A stretch of DNA of 64,000 nucleotides from Viscum album (lineage: Eukaryota; Streptophyta; Magnoliopsida; Santalales; Viscaceae), in contig OY728166.1 of assembly GCA_963277665.1 (NCBI GenBank), positions 1,074,986,014 through 1,075,050,013 of the forward strand. The letters run 5' to 3'. The translations under genes were made by a program, and so were the position numbers. The notes under the pieces are model-generated. The model was not told the origin of the DNA, did no database searches, and saw only the letters and a program-made list of their open reading frames with translations. This document shows positions 25,712-38,927 of this stretch, piece after piece. The stretch's first letter is position 1, and the number at the start of each line of letters is the position of its first letter.

Positions 25712-28405
25712 TGATGTCTTAGACCCGGTTCACTCATAATAAACAAAAACGAGTCTTCCACATAGACTCAATCATACCTAAATGTGTGCTAGAGGCTGTG
25801 AAATTTTTGCAAGCATCTTTGGTGGCGTAAAGGGATACTATTACATAATGATTAAAGCATAACTTGATGGTATGTTAAAATCAATCAATTTTGGAAGCCT
25901 AAAAGATAACCAAAACGTGTAAGATTAATCATCAATCATATAGATTACCAAGTAAATCACATATATCAATTTTTATACAAAGAGTATGATGATGTTCTGC
26001 TATAAAAAAAGGATATATAGGAGGAACATAGAACATAAAACTAAAAAATTCTATAAAAAAATTAACAATAAGACCCAACTGAATCCCTATTAGAATCTCA
26101 AGAATAGGATCAATCCTCTACCACCCATTAGTAATCATGCATCCATAGGAGGTATCTTCCCCTTTTACCCACTAGAATCCATAAAGTCAGTTTGGGTACC
26201 CAATGGGGTCCTAAAAAGACAATGAGATATACTTAGTAGATCGCCACAAATGATGTCTAGTTCCATCCCATATGTGAGTAAATTATAAAAATCATGCAGG
26301 TAATGGTAAAAGATGTAAATGAAATGTAGTAAAAAAATAACCCACATAGGTTAGGGTTACCATGAAATTCCTATCCACTGCTACATGTTGTGGCATGTGC
26401 TAAAATATATCTGATTAAGAATTATGTCATGATTTAATTTCACGGTACCCAACCCATATCCATGTTTTCCACCATTGGTCATACTCATATATGGGTTACA
26501 TAAGTCACGCTTTATCACTTTTCTATATTGGGGGTAGTTAAGGATATCATAAAAGTAAATAACTGATCAAATCAATGTTTTTTCTTTTACATGGAAGAAA
26601 TGATGTATAGAAAGTCTATTATGATTGTAAACCTTTTCTCTTCCATGGAATTACTCATCAAGAACCCAGGTAGAACACTAGGTGTGACTTAGAATCCATC
26701 ATATTATAATCTCATCCATGGTATTGCTCATAGGATCCCAATTATCCCTATAGGTTTGGCATACTGTCATAGACCTCTGATTTCGACCATAGAATTTCAT
26801 TCAAGGATTCCAAGTATCACATGAATAAAATATAACAATCTATTCCCGGAGTACATCATTAGAATTATGTAATGGGATCTAATGCATCACTCCAAGGTTA
26901 ATATAACAACCTTTACTATGGGTCCATCATTGGTATTCCATAAATGCAACCCAAGTATCACCCGTGTAATGATGTAATGAAACATTTTTTGGGAGTCCAT
27001 CCATGGTGTTCATATGAGATCCCACGTGTCACCCACGGTACGAGATAATTCATTTTGAATACAATTAATTCACTATTAATGATTCTTATATTCATGTAAT
27101 TCCAAGTCATAACCCATCTATCACCCTCGACATGAAATAAATAGATGATTTTGGACTTTCAGTCTGACCAAACCATCATTTAATATAAAATACCCCAATT
27201 GGCTATTTTAGTTATTAAGAATATCTCGAGACTATGAGACAACAGTTAATGGAAATGTTGATGTGGATGTGATATTAAATTATGGAATTAATTTAATTTA
27301 AATTGTATCTTAATGAACACATTTTACATCCCAATAGAATGTGGTAAAAGGAAAAAACATATGAGGTGAATCAAATTCATAGGCCACCCATTGTAATTTT
27401 GTCCAATTCAACAACACACCAAAGGGTGGTTCAATTTATTTCCCTTAATCTTAATTAAGATATAAATGGGTCTTCTGAATTATATAGGTAATTTATATTC
27501 ATTTAATTTAAGTAAAATTCCATTTAAATAATTTCACTTGAGAAAACTAGTGCATATCACAATGATGAAATACATAAACATAAAATGATAAAGGAAAATC
27601 ACGATACTACTTTCCTTATCTTGGTACTCAACTCCAATTCATCTTTTTGAATTATATCTATGATATAATAGAATAAATCAAGTAAATAGAAATATTAAAA
27701 TAAAATATGGAATATTATATCCTTCTACAATAACTACATCGATGAAGAGATAAACGATGAAAGGGTAAAGAAGAATAAATAGGATACTTGTATACATCGA
27801 ATGAGATAAGTGGAAACTCGATCAGAGTGCAGATAGAGAATGACAAAATCCTAAAAGATGATACGTGAGATATTTGATGTCATAGAGGGATATTATCCAT
27901 GGAATATGAAAGAAAAATCTAGGATGAGATAATAATAAATTTTGGTTACAATCTGTAAATCACTGTTTAAAAAGGTTTTTACAGTTTGTCCAATTGGTTT
28001 TCTAAACCAAGTGCCTACAAAACTCCATGAACATACCCAAGAAAATAACCACATGGGTTTGGAACAAGGTTAGACTAACCATGGGAATCCCATGAAAGAC
28101 ATAACTACAATGATTTGTATAAAAATTTCATGATTGTGCATCCTGGGGTGAATGGTTAAGAAAACCCGTTAGGTCCTTAAAAGAGCAGTAGACCACCACA
28201 ATGGTATTAAAAACTGATTTTAATTATCTCAATGGATTATAATAACCATGAATCCCACCTATTTCATCCAAAATTCTGAGATCAGAAAGGCCCAAACACG
28301 TTCATAACCTCTGTGCCCTCATTCGGATTATCTTTTATGATAAAACTAATGAATTTAATTCTGAATAAAAAGGAATATTTTTTATTGAAAAAATGGATTC
28401 TTATA
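25712..28405 (-). repeat. 3' LTR of element A
   Basis: Homologous to 54750-57471 in the same order. Its lower edge (TGATGTCTTAGACCCGGTT) matches TGACATCCTTGGTCCGGTT at 54750. Its upper edge (GGATTCTTATA) matches GGTTCTTACTA at 57461-57471. Read on the minus strand, the LTR begins TATAAGAATCC and ends near AGACATCA. Purine-rich AAAGGTGGAAGAC, adjacent on the minus strand (28406-28418), fits a polypurine tract. Confidence 0.85.
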
Positions 28406-28418
28406 GTCTTCCACCTTT
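28406..28418 (-). promoter_or_regulatory. Polypurine tract of element A (degenerate)
   Basis: Reads AAAGGTGGAAGAC on the minus strand immediately upstream of the 3' LTR, the place and composition expected for the plus-strand primer of reverse transcription. One pyrimidine interrupts it. Confidence 0.5.
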
Positions 28419-29660
28419 AAATTAACTCTTCCCTGAGTTTCCTTTCCAAGTATGGTAATGTGTCATCTATGAATAAATATTTACTCTAGGAACAAATGTC
28501 ATCCATCAACTCCCAAGTCTCATCTGATACATGGTCGTTCTTCCTTAACACCCATATTAAATGAACTAATGGACATTGGAGAATATTTGTGCCTCATTCA
28601 AGAATACCGATAAGTTTCTCATAATTTTATGGGTAAACCTCTACTTCATCCTCCTCAACATAATTAATATGATATAGATCTTAATGATATTAATAAATCC
28701 AAGAATCATGGAAGACATCATGCATGGTCCAGTACCTTTGTGGAAATTTCAATTGATAAGTTTTTGACATGACTCTCTATAAAATATTGAAGTTTTTGAT
28801 GTAACAAGATTATAATTTTCCGTGTTTATGAAACCATTTATGCCCCAGTCTATGTGAAACATGTATAAAAAGCAGTCCACCGCCTTGACCTCCATTGGAC
28901 GACAAGGAAATACAACCTATGACTTTTGTATTGACTGTGTTGTAGACATCTACTTTCAAATAATCTAAACCTACTCATAAGTATCCTCGATGAGATGATG
29001 AGATTGTAATGACCATTCTCCATCCTCTATTTAGAACAAGGTTTAATGGAATTTCCAACCATATAGGGACACAAAAGGATACATCATTATGGTTTCATGG
29101 AAGTAGTTTCTGTTAGCAAACTCAATAGTAGGTATGTGTTTCTTCCAAGAACCATTGAAATCGTGGAAAAATGTTTAGATTATTTCTACCAAGTCAAATA
29201 TTGTATTCTAAGACTATCCATTATTCTATTGGTGTTAATATTTACCCAGTAGTACCAGTGAATCCAGTGACCACTACAACCCTTTCCCTAACTATCATGT
29301 GAAATTATATGATAGAACATGAAACTAAGTGAAGGTGTATGATCTCATTAATGTAGAGCCTCTCCATGTCATCTACATAAAAATCCTCTCGAATAAGATT
29401 GGAATTTATTTTCTTTGTTAATCTATATATAATCATCCATACTGCATCACTACCTAGAGGTGATCAATGAGATCTCATAGAAAAATCCATGGTGACATCA
29501 TTACACTTTCAATCAGGAATATGTAACTTCATTAACACCCCTAAAGGTCACTGGTGTTCTTTTATCACCTAATGATAAGTGTAACACATAGTAAGAAAAC
29601 AAGTTATCTACCTTTTCATCCCTAACCACCAATATTGGCAGTTTATGTCATAATTTTTCA
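28419..29660 (-). pseudogene. Element A integrase, decayed
   Basis: Minus-strand reading from about 29640 downward. A linker reads LHLSLGDKRTPVTF. The core starts with NDVTMDFSMRSH at about 29500, where MDF holds the first catalytic Asp. Then come GSDAVWMIIYRLTKK (family GxDAIWVIVDRLTKSAH) and YINEIIHLH (family YVDEIVRLHGVP), followed by a stop where the second Asp (SDRD) should be. Further on, at 29160-29050, FNGSWKKHIPTIEFANRNYF matches GGSWDxHLPLVEFAYNNSY, followed by FVSLYG (family YEALYGR). The C-terminal part, 28419-29040, is unreadable. The second catalytic Asp is lost, so the enzyme is dead. Confidence 0.8.
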
Positions 29661-30129
29661 TAGTTATACCATAATGTAATTCTTATACAGAGGCATGAGA
29701 CTCTTACATCATCTCTTATAAGATATTAGTGGGAAACCAGATTAATTCACGAATGTGCATGATCTATTACTCATCAATTACCAAATAAAGAAAAAGGTCA
29801 TTACCTGAAATGAAATAATATATGAGTAACCCCTTAGAATATGTTATATGCCTCATATTAACTCACTAAAATTTTGATGAGGTCACTGAAAATGATTAAA
29901 GTATATACCTTAAATTATTTTCATAAATCTCCAAGAGAATCTCAAAATATAGGTCCATAATAAACAACTCGATACAGGCCTCGTAAGATGAATTTTTTTG
30001 AGTTTTCCTTCTTAGGTAATCTTCCACTATATTTCATAAAATAGGAGTATAAGAGAGATATAATATGAATTAATATTGGCATTGAACCCACTTTCATTAC
30101 CTAAGATTCAAGTACCACTGTGTAAATAT

Positions 30130-30700
30130 TTACTTATAGATTTTTGGCTTCGTACACACCACAAAATGCTCTCCCATTAAGTAATATCTTCAATGGTGCA
30201 ATGCATGAACAAAAATGGCTAGCTAGATATCATGTGGAGGGTAATTGCATTAATGTGGTTTTAAGTGATGAGAATTGAATGCCATAACTCACTTCTCCTA
30301 TATCAGAATGGATCCTGTCTTGATTCCTAAAACATCAAAAAAATTATAACCTTGGTCGGGCTCTTGTGGATCAAAATTGGCACTGAGTAAAATGAACCCT
30401 TCTGATCCTAATAGGCCTCCTACAATGGTTCAGACGATATAAACCTAAAATGTTTCTTCATCATGCCCATTAGTGGTATTGAAAGGCATGCGAAATACTA
30501 AATGAAGAATTTGTGACCACCAGTTATCCCTAAGAATCATGGTATATCAATGACATTATTGGTATGCTCCCAATAAGATACAACTCTTAAATTCTCTTGG
30601 TAAATTATTACTTTTATCTCTATGAAAATGTGACCTGGAAAGGGAACATTATCAAGACAAAAGAGTCTCTTTGAGATATTATCATAAAAATAAGATTCTC
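30130..30700 (-). pseudogene. Element A RT C-terminal end and RNase H, decayed
   Basis: Continues the RT that stops at the B insertion. From 30695 downward: RESYFYDNISKRLFCLDN (family REHKLYAKFSKCEFWL), VPFPGHIF (family VxFLGHVI), then IP*FLGITGGHKF (family SFLGLAGYYRRF). RNase H follows with VMAFNSHHLKPH, NYPPHDI*LAIFVHALHH and RYYLMGEHF, matching YASRQLKPH, NYPTHDLELAAIVHALKHW and RHYLxGxxF. It lies directly against the left end of element B at 30700/30701. Confidence 0.85.
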
Positions 30701-31643
30701 TATCAATCCCCAAACAAGAATTATAAATTATTACATTTTAAATGATTTTTTTTAGTTTTAGGTTGAACTAGTTTTAAATTTTAAATTTTTTGCGTTTCTT
30801 GTATATGCTTACAATTAGAGAACAATTAGTAGAAACTATATGAAAATAATGTGTGGGTGCCTATAATTCAGATAGATCATAATCTCACTATAAATGAACA
30901 ATTTGAAAAAATTGTGTTGATACCCATGTGAGGTGTTTATAATATTATATAAAGGTGGATGGTGGGTGCATTGTTTTTCAAATGGTATTTCCAAACTGTA
31001 CGTGGTTTTCAAAAAAATAAAATATAAAGTAAAAACATATAAATAGATATATAAATGTTTTAATGATTACAATAACAATAAATTTTTCAACATTATTATA
31101 ATTATTAAGATTATAAAACCCCAAATTGGGTTTTCTTGGCCTCCCCCTCCTAAATATTTAATGACCCCCTCCCTCCCCAGTCATGCATTCCACCCACATG
31201 ATCCCTCTTTTCCATCATGTTTCTCTATATTTCATGGGTATTTATGGTCAGTCCATTAAGGCAAGGTCCATGGATTCCTCAGAATTCCATATTCTAATGA
31301 AATTTTATATATAGTAAACCTTTTTTTATTGGTCGAACCCTAGGTTGAGGCTTATTCAACATTTTGGTGGGTTTTCAAGTTATTAGGTTTAGAGATGATT
31401 CTCTCGATTCAACCTTTTTCATTTTTCAGCATCTGCTTCCAAAGATGAAGAATTTTGGTTCATTTCGATTCACCCTCCAATGTTTGAGGTTGGTATCTTT
31501 TCCCCCTTTGTTTGGTATACTTTTATTTTATGACTTTTGTAACTTTTGGATTCCTTATTTTTCGTTATAGAAAATCATGGATCCCCTTGGAATGGTTTGG
31601 CCTTTCCATTCATGAAGGTGTATTATAAATATACATGGGTAAC

Positions 31644-31665
31644 ATATATATATATATATATATAT
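31644..31665. repeat. (AT)11 microsatellite in the 5' LTR of B
   Basis: Uninterrupted AT dinucleotide run inside the LTR. Confidence 0.9.
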
Positions 31666-32242
31666 CCACTATGTAGATATTTCAAGATAGAGATGGGAAT
31701 ATCTACATTTTTTTCTTGGGTTATTTATATATATACATGAATATACTCGTGTTTATGTAAGAATAAAAGATTGGATTCATTTTTTTGTTGTCAAAACACC
31801 TTTATATTGAGGTAGGTTTCATATTATCAGGCCTTTAATTTTAAATCTATACATTATTGATTTCTTTGAAAATGTGTTTTCATTATTATATTAAGTATAA
31901 ATTCTATGAAAAGTGGTTGTGTTTCTTAGAAATGGTCTTCCACTTGTTTTCCATGATTTTAATTAACATATAACATGATTTCCTTTGGTCTATTCCCATT
32001 TACAAGATTACTTTTAAATGTGATGTATCCTAATTTTTTAAAATAATTTTCTAAATCATTTATAATATGTGAAATATGGTTTTTGGAACTAAAAATCATT
32101 TTTCAAAATTTGATACCTAAAACATGGCCCATTTGGATCATTGAAGATCATTTTGGTAATCAAATGACTTTAAAGTCACATTTCAAATATTTTAATCATG
32201 AACGATATTTTCACACCAGTATTAGATAAAGGTTTTGAATTG

Positions 32243-32258
32243 GTGTGTGTGTGTGTGT
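32243..32258. repeat. (GT)8 microsatellite in the 5' LTR of B
   Basis: Uninterrupted GT run. A short open frame crosses it (32198-32476), but similar DNA in the 3' LTR does not keep that frame. Confidence 0.85.
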
Positions 32259-33379
32259 ATTCTTTCTTGGAAACATTATGGGTTGCTTTTGTAATGAGAA
32301 ATCCTATGGTTTTCATTCTGATAAGAGGACCTTTTCATAGTTTGGGACAGGGATTGGTAAATGCACACAAGTTGGCAGTTGTGGGTTATGTTAAATGCCA
32401 AACATGCGATGAAATAATCATTATCCATTATAATAACAACATTGGATTCCTGGAATTTATCTATAGGTTCATTTGATTGTTTCATTATAGTCTAGATTAG
32501 ATAGATTAGAACCCCCAGGATAGAGGATATTCTAGGTTGGATTTTCCTTTGGTGACATTTTTTTAGAGAATCAATATTAGTTATAAACTATGAAGGTGAA
32601 CCAAATGTCATCAGGTGTGTCTAAACCAAGTATATCTAGGTATGTCTTCTAGGTAATTTTAATAAATTCCCATGATTACCTATGTGTATATTCTTGTTCC
32701 ATTCTATGTTGTTTTTCTTATTTGTTCTTCATATGTGTATCTTCTTAGTTCTATATTATTTCCATAGCCTTTTTCACTATTTTTTTTATCCGGATGTTGA
32801 TGTTTTGTTATGGTTTATTTCTTGGTTAGGTAATTTTAATATTGTTTTAGTATATGAAAAAATATTTTTAAAATAAAATTTTTATTTTTTAAGCCGATTT
32901 TTGGAATGTAGTGAATGGTTATTTAAATGGGAAAACCAAATTTCTTGATTTTTATTTTAAAACTAGCATGACTTGGTTTTAATTTTAATGGTTATTCATT
33001 GGGAATAGTATATTTACGAACACCTAATAAGTTTTAATATTGTTGCCTATAGATCTAGATTTTTTTATCTTCTTGTCCTACTTCCATCTTAGACTCAATC
33101 ACTACAGAGTGATGTTAGTTTCGTTGTTTTTTGTGACACACATTGTCACATAGAGGTATGTGTAGTAATATTTATTTTTTATGCGTGTTTTTTTACTTTT
33201 ATTGTCCATTTTATTTGTTTTATTTATCTTTTTTGATGGGTTAAATCAGTTGTAACTGATTATTCATGACATCCCACAATAGTTTCCAACCCAATAGGAT
33301 GGGGAACGCCTCCTGAGCCTTGTCATAGGATGGATTCGGTGACCCATTTGGGGTGGACCAGGGTTAGCACATGATAAAA

Positions 33380-33390
33380 TGGTATTAGGG
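33380..33390 (+). promoter_or_regulatory. Primer-binding site of element B (tRNA-iMet type, 9 of 11)
   Basis: TGGTATTAGGG compared with the plant initiator-Met tRNA complement TGGTATCAGAG: two mismatches, both of the C-to-T or A-to-G kind. It directly follows the 5' LTR end, which fixes the plus orientation of B. Confidence 0.7.
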
Positions 33391-35518
33391 TAGAATAAGA
33401 ATTGTTAATTGAGTTTTTCAAATACTTTATAGAAAAGATTTTTTGAATTTAAGTTGTTTATTATGTGTAGGTGTTATATCACCACCCGTTCTAGAGGATT
33501 CTTGAATTTTCAGGGTGGTCTTGGATGTTTATGTCTCAAAATATAATCATTTATCTTGGGATTTTTTATGGTTTCTCTTTTGATGGAGTGTTTTGTCTAT
33601 ATTTGTGAATTAGTGGGTTATTTTATGAATCTCTATGTCATGGGGTGGTTATTTTTTAGGAATTAAAATGGGTTCATAGTTATAATGCATGTTCAAGAAA
33701 ACTATGAAAAAACCATAAAACAACCTTCAATGACCTCTGATGTACTTACCCAGTTAGTGTATGTCCTTCCAAACCCAATGGCCAAGACTTGTGTTGTAGT
33801 GATTCTTTTTAGGTAATTAAATTTTGATTTATTGAGTAATTAAGTTTCTATTTATTTCTATTTGATTTTTTTTTATTTGGGAATTTTCCCCTTGGGTTTT
33901 CAAATGGTGTCTTGTTATTTAAAATTTAGACTACCTTAATGAAAACATTGGTTTCCTTGAAAAAGAAAACATTTTATTTGAAAATTGATTTTTTTTGGAA
34001 AATATTTTGGAATTATGAAATGTTCTTTAAATATAGAATCTAAAACATAATCGAAATTGTTTTAGATTTTGAAAAGTTTTTGAATTGTTTTGAATGAAAT
34101 TTAATCAATAATATGAATTTATTTTTTTATAATAAATGGTGTATTTTAAAACAATTTTGTGGTATCTTAATGAGAATTTTGGAAAGTGCTATTTTTTTAT
34201 TCTTTAAATCTTATGAGTAATCAAATATAGGGATAGGTTTTTGTTTGGAATGGATGGTTATTGTTATGTGTGGATGGTTTCTTTCACTTGAATAATTATA
34301 TGTGTGTGTGTGAGAGAGGATTCATGGAATACAAATGGAGGTTTTTCGGTTTATAACTCTTGTTTTGTTTTAAAAAAAAGTCTTCAAAAGGTAAATTGAA
34401 ATTTTTTTGTATGTGATAATTATATGATTTATCTGTTATTATTTTGATTATTTGGGATTTAATTTTGTTTTTTTGGTGTGATTAAAATGGATAATTGAAA
34501 TTGGGTTTTAATTTTTGATTCAAGTGTGGAGTTCGGGTTTATGGTGAATTTTGATTCAGATTCATGCTCCTTGTTTTTTAGTATCCATAGAAAAGTCTTC
34601 GTATTAAGTGGACAGTCAAACATTATAATTTTTTATTATATGTTTAAGTGAATATAGGTTTTATGAAATATACTTAGTTACTATTTTTAGATTTGGGACT
34701 AGTGATTTTTTTATTATAGTCTTCATAAATATTTTAAAAAGTGTTTCTCTAGGTATTCTCATTGGAGGCTCTACCCAGACTCTAGATCGATTGGTGGATC
34801 CAAATCCTTTCTCGATATTGGGTCACTCATGGGTATTTTGGGGTTATTGTCAATATTTTTACCTGATAATGAGTAAAATACATTTATCATAGTTAGATTA
34901 ATATAATATGTTTCATTTTTAATGGTCGTTGGGGTTACTAGATGGGGGTTTTGTAGGTCGAACTATCAAAAGAGGATGTTATAGGTAAAATTTTTATCTT
35001 CTGAATATGGGGAAGTATTTTTTTCAAGTCATACATGTGACATAGATAGGCCTCAGAGTGAATATTTTCATGGAGTAAAGAAGATATCAGGTGAAGGTGA
35101 TGTGAATCCAACATATTTTATCCACTGCATGAGTGGAAAACTATTTATATTTGCCCTTTTTATGGATTTTCATTTTTAAAACTTCTTATTTGGAGATCAT
35201 GGGGTCCCTATTTTAATTATATTTAAATGGTTTTTCCTTAGGGATGATAACTCAGGAATACATATCCTTCGTTTACAGTTGTCACGGCATTGGGTGGCAA
35301 CTGTTTGGACACGTTCCATCTGGGTAAATTATGAATCATGATATGTTTTTCTACCAAGTTTGAGTTTTCATAGTTTGTTCCTCTTTAATTGGATGTTATT
35401 TCATTGAGCATTACCCTTAGTGAAAACAATTTTCTATTCATTTCCTTAATGGTCTGGCTTCCTACTAGGGGTCTCACTGATATCTCCTCTTAGTTGGGTT
35501 CTCTCTATATTAGAAGGT
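33391..35518 (+). other. Interior of element B, no recognisable coding
   Basis: About 2.1 kb without any readable Gag, protease, RT or integrase motif in the six frames I examined. A purine-rich AGAAGGTAG just before the 3' LTR could be the remains of a polypurine tract. This fits a non-autonomous element, or one that lost its interior. Confidence 0.5.
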
Positions 35519-38436
35519 AGTTAATCAACACTTCCCAGAAGTGAATGATTAGTATAAATCATGAATAGATAGTTCAAGGGTTTATGTGGTTTTGACAGAG
35601 CTCAATCACATGACTGGTAAACAGTTCTGAAAATTGGGTAGATGTACATGAGAGGTGTCTAAACCCTTCAGTAGAGGAACACGATTTTTGCATAGTTTTC
35701 CAAACTATCCTAAAAAACCTTGTATGGTATTAATAAAAAAGCATATAATTAAAAATATACATAAAAAATAAATAAAAAAAATAAACTTTTTAATTATAAT
35801 AATTATTAATATTATTATGTTCTTATTAATATTAATATTATTATTATTCTAAAACCCAATAAGGGGGTACTCTTCTCCTTCCCGTCCCCATATTGCATGA
35901 CCCCCACCCTCTCTACTAATGTGTGTAACCAACTCTACTGATCCCTCTACTCCACTATGCTTCTCTATATTTATTGGGAATTTTCTATTTTTCCGTCAAG
36001 GTAAGGTCTTCACATTCCTCCACCATTCCTATTACTATGAATTTTTACCTCTCATCACCCTGTCTTGATCGTATGAAGCCTAGGGTGATATTTGATAGAT
36101 TTTATGCTTTTTTTACTCAATTTTTATTCCATGTTATGGATTTCTTAGTTAATGTTTTTTTTCAGTATCGTCCACTAAAGATGAATAATTTCAAATGATT
36201 TATATTTCCCCACCACCGTTTGAGGTTGGTCCCTTTTTCCTTATATTTTTGTCCAAATTTTATTTTAGTGATTTTGAAATTTTTGATTCCTTTTATTTTT
36301 CTAGTATACCTTGGACCCCCTTGGGGGGTATTTGGACCATCATTAGTGAATTAATCTTACACACATTATGGTGTAAAGTTTTTATATATTTATACCCACT
36401 TTGTTAATAATCCCTCACGGAAAGGGGATTAAATGCAATTAATATAGGGGTTTATAAATATATCTATCTATGTGTGTGTGTGAATGAATGTGTGTATAAG
36501 ACTAAAAGAGTTTATTCAGGTTTCGGTTGTCAAATTTCCTCAAGTTTGAGGTATGTTCCCTATGTTCAAGCCTTTAAATTTAAATTTTTGATTCTTTGAT
36601 GTTTTAAAAATAATTCAATTTTATAATAACATTAAATTATATGAAAATTGGTTGTGTTTATTGTAAATTGTATTATAATTGTTTTCTATGATTTTCCATA
36701 ACATCCAACTTGAGTTCCATTTAAATAATCATGTTTACAAGACTATATTTAAAAGTGATGAAACCTAATAGATTAAAATAGTTTTCAAAAATATTATTAA
36801 TATGTGAATTGCGTTTTCTAGAACTCAATATATTTTTTCCAATATGTTATCTAAATATTTTCACATTTGGCATCTTCATGTGTAGTTCGAAAATAAAATG
36901 ACTTGAAAGGCCCATTTTACATATTTCTATCATGAATCATATTTCACCCTAGTTTAGGTTTTGAAATGATACGTGTATAGGTCCTATTGTAACATTGAGT
37001 GGTTCTTTTATTGGGGGGTACCCTAATGGTTGTCTTTCTGAAGAGAGGTCCTTTCATATATAGTCCAATTAATTGTCAAGGTATGCAAGGTGGAATCTAA
37101 GGGTTATGTTTAATGTCAAAATTGTGATGAACTCATCATTATCCTGTTTACCAATATCATGGGATCTTAGAAATCATCAATCGGGTTGAGTGATACTTTA
37201 TATCTAGTCCCAATTATAAGGATTAAAACCACCTAGAAAGAGGATATTCTAGGTGGGATTTTATAATGGTGTGTCTTGTTTAGAGTAGCCAGGTTGGTTA
37301 TAAAATTTGGATGCACACCATATTCTAGAAGGTTGGTCTAAATAGTTTATGTACATGGATTTATTCTAGGATTTTTTAGGAAATTTCAATGATTACCTAT
37401 GTGTATGTTCTTTTTTGATTCTGAAGTATTTTTATTTTATGTTCTGCTTGCATATACCTGCTTATTTTTGAATGTTTTCCTCACCCTTTGTAATTTTTTG
37501 GTTTATCATGCTAATGATGTCCATTTATGGTTTCTATCATGGTGTGGTATTTTTAAATTGGTATTTGGTTATAGAAAACCATTTTTAAAAGAAATGTTTT
37601 TTAAATGGTTTTTTAGAAAGCTGTGTATGATTCTTTAAATGGGAAAACCCTATTTTATATTTTTATTTTGTTCTAAATAACATAGAGAGTTTACCTCTCA
37701 ATGGAGATCCCCTCAATAGATATCCCCTCTATGAATGCCCCATTTTAGTTTCTAGTTTTTATTAACAATGTGGTGTTTGAATAAAAAACCCCACTCTTAG
37801 ACTCACATACATAGATTATTCCTTGTTACCTGTAAACTCCCCTTCCATTTCAAAGGATCTCTGGAAATCACGTTTTCATATGGAAATGTTAAGATCTTAT
37901 AAGCAAACTTTTATCTTATTATAGTATGGTCCATTAAAGGTTATCACCCTAATCTGGATATTATCATTAGGATTATGATGATTATTGTATTTTTTATGGT
38001 TAAAATCATTATCCTTGATTATTTCTAGGTTACTCTTTATTTTGATGACATCGATGAATTTTAATGATGTTGGTATCCTGAATCATTGATGATTATAGTT
38101 AACATAATGTATATCTCCATGTGATCTCCATTTATTTAGGAGGGTTTTGAATCCATGGTCTTTCCAGTATGTTTTTTCTTTTCTATATTACACATACATC
38201 TATTTCATTTAGATTCCATTTCAGTTATTGTGAGGATTATTGTCAAGCCTATCAGGTTTGAATATGATACTCTGGCACTTTCCAAACCCTCTATTTCCCA
38301 TGAGTGTATAAAAGATTATATTTCTATGGAGATATAATCATTAATTTAGATTATAAAATGTTAATAATGATTATTTTAGTAAGTATGTTATGTTGATATC
38401 CCTAATTATTTCCCACTTTTACATCTTCTTGGTCCT

Positions 38437-38736
38437 ATGACTTTTAACTACCGACATCTCCATATTCCGTGGGTCTTAAAATATCATATGGACTCCAGTG
38501 GTGTTCAACATCTGAGAGGGAATGTTGATAGTGTGGAACCTATCATTATTGGAATTAAGGAGGACCCGACTAGCATGACTTCTAGCGATCTTCAATTGAA
38601 TGTGATTTCTCACAGATCTAAGGAAGGTAAAGACGATTATTTAATTCAAATTGCTGGTGTTCATGATTCTGGTGAAGTGTTGGATCTAAAAAAATTTCAG
38701 GCTAGCTTATTAGTGTTTCTCCCATTCAAGTGCTAG
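38437..38736 (+). CDS. Unidentified ORF, 99 aa, in the 2.0 kb insertion
   Basis: Not recognised. The frame runs open further upstream to about 38400. Composition is unlike the AT-driven chance frames nearby: it has balanced Asp, Glu, Lys, Gly and Ser and segments such as DSVEPIIIGIKEDP and KDDYLIQIAGVHDSGE, with no signal peptide, membrane span or zinc motif. A candidate 3' splice site (TTTTTGTTTTGCTAG) at about 38760-38774 follows, and after it an open segment reads GQLDFPLTYVLTIFKSS to about 38926, so this may be an exon pair of a captured gene or of an element protein. It ends without any domain I can name. Whether it is translated is unknown. Confidence 0.35.
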   Translation: MTFNYRHLHIPWVLKYHMDSSGVQHLRGNVDSVEPIIIGIKEDPTSMTSSDLQLNVISHRSKEGKDDYLIQIAGVHDSGEVLDLKKFQASLLVFLPFKC

Positions 38737-38773
38737 ATGCTTCAGTGATGGAATGACCTTTTTGTTTTGCTAG

Positions 38774-38927
38774 GGGACAATTAGATTTTCCTCTCACCTA
38801 TGTGCTGACTATTTTTAAGTCATCTAATACTATTGATACTCAAGGATTCCATACTATAGTTGATATTGGAAAACATAACATTGCTGATGTTCATGACTTA
38901 AAATTTGTTAAGGACATGAAATATTGA
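38774..38927 (+). pseudogene. Second coding-like segment downstream of the 99-aa ORF
   Basis: Open frame from the candidate splice acceptor to a TGA at 38925-38927, reading GQLDFPLTYVLTIF and later HTIVDIGKHNIADVHDLKF. If the TGA is a decayed TGG, the frame continues with PLQDYSNTFRIVN. The balanced composition suggests former coding. Function unknown. Confidence 0.3.

Larger units (their letters stand above)
30701..33378 (+). repeat. 5' LTR of element B
   Basis: Starts TATCAATCCC at the break in the element A RT and ends just before the primer-binding-like sequence at 33380. It shares ordered similarity with the two-part 3' LTR. It contains an (AT)11 run at 31644-31665 and a GT run at 32243-32258. 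The 3' copy has a related GT-rich run near 36470, so this simple repeat was probably part of the LTR before insertion. Confidence 0.8.
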
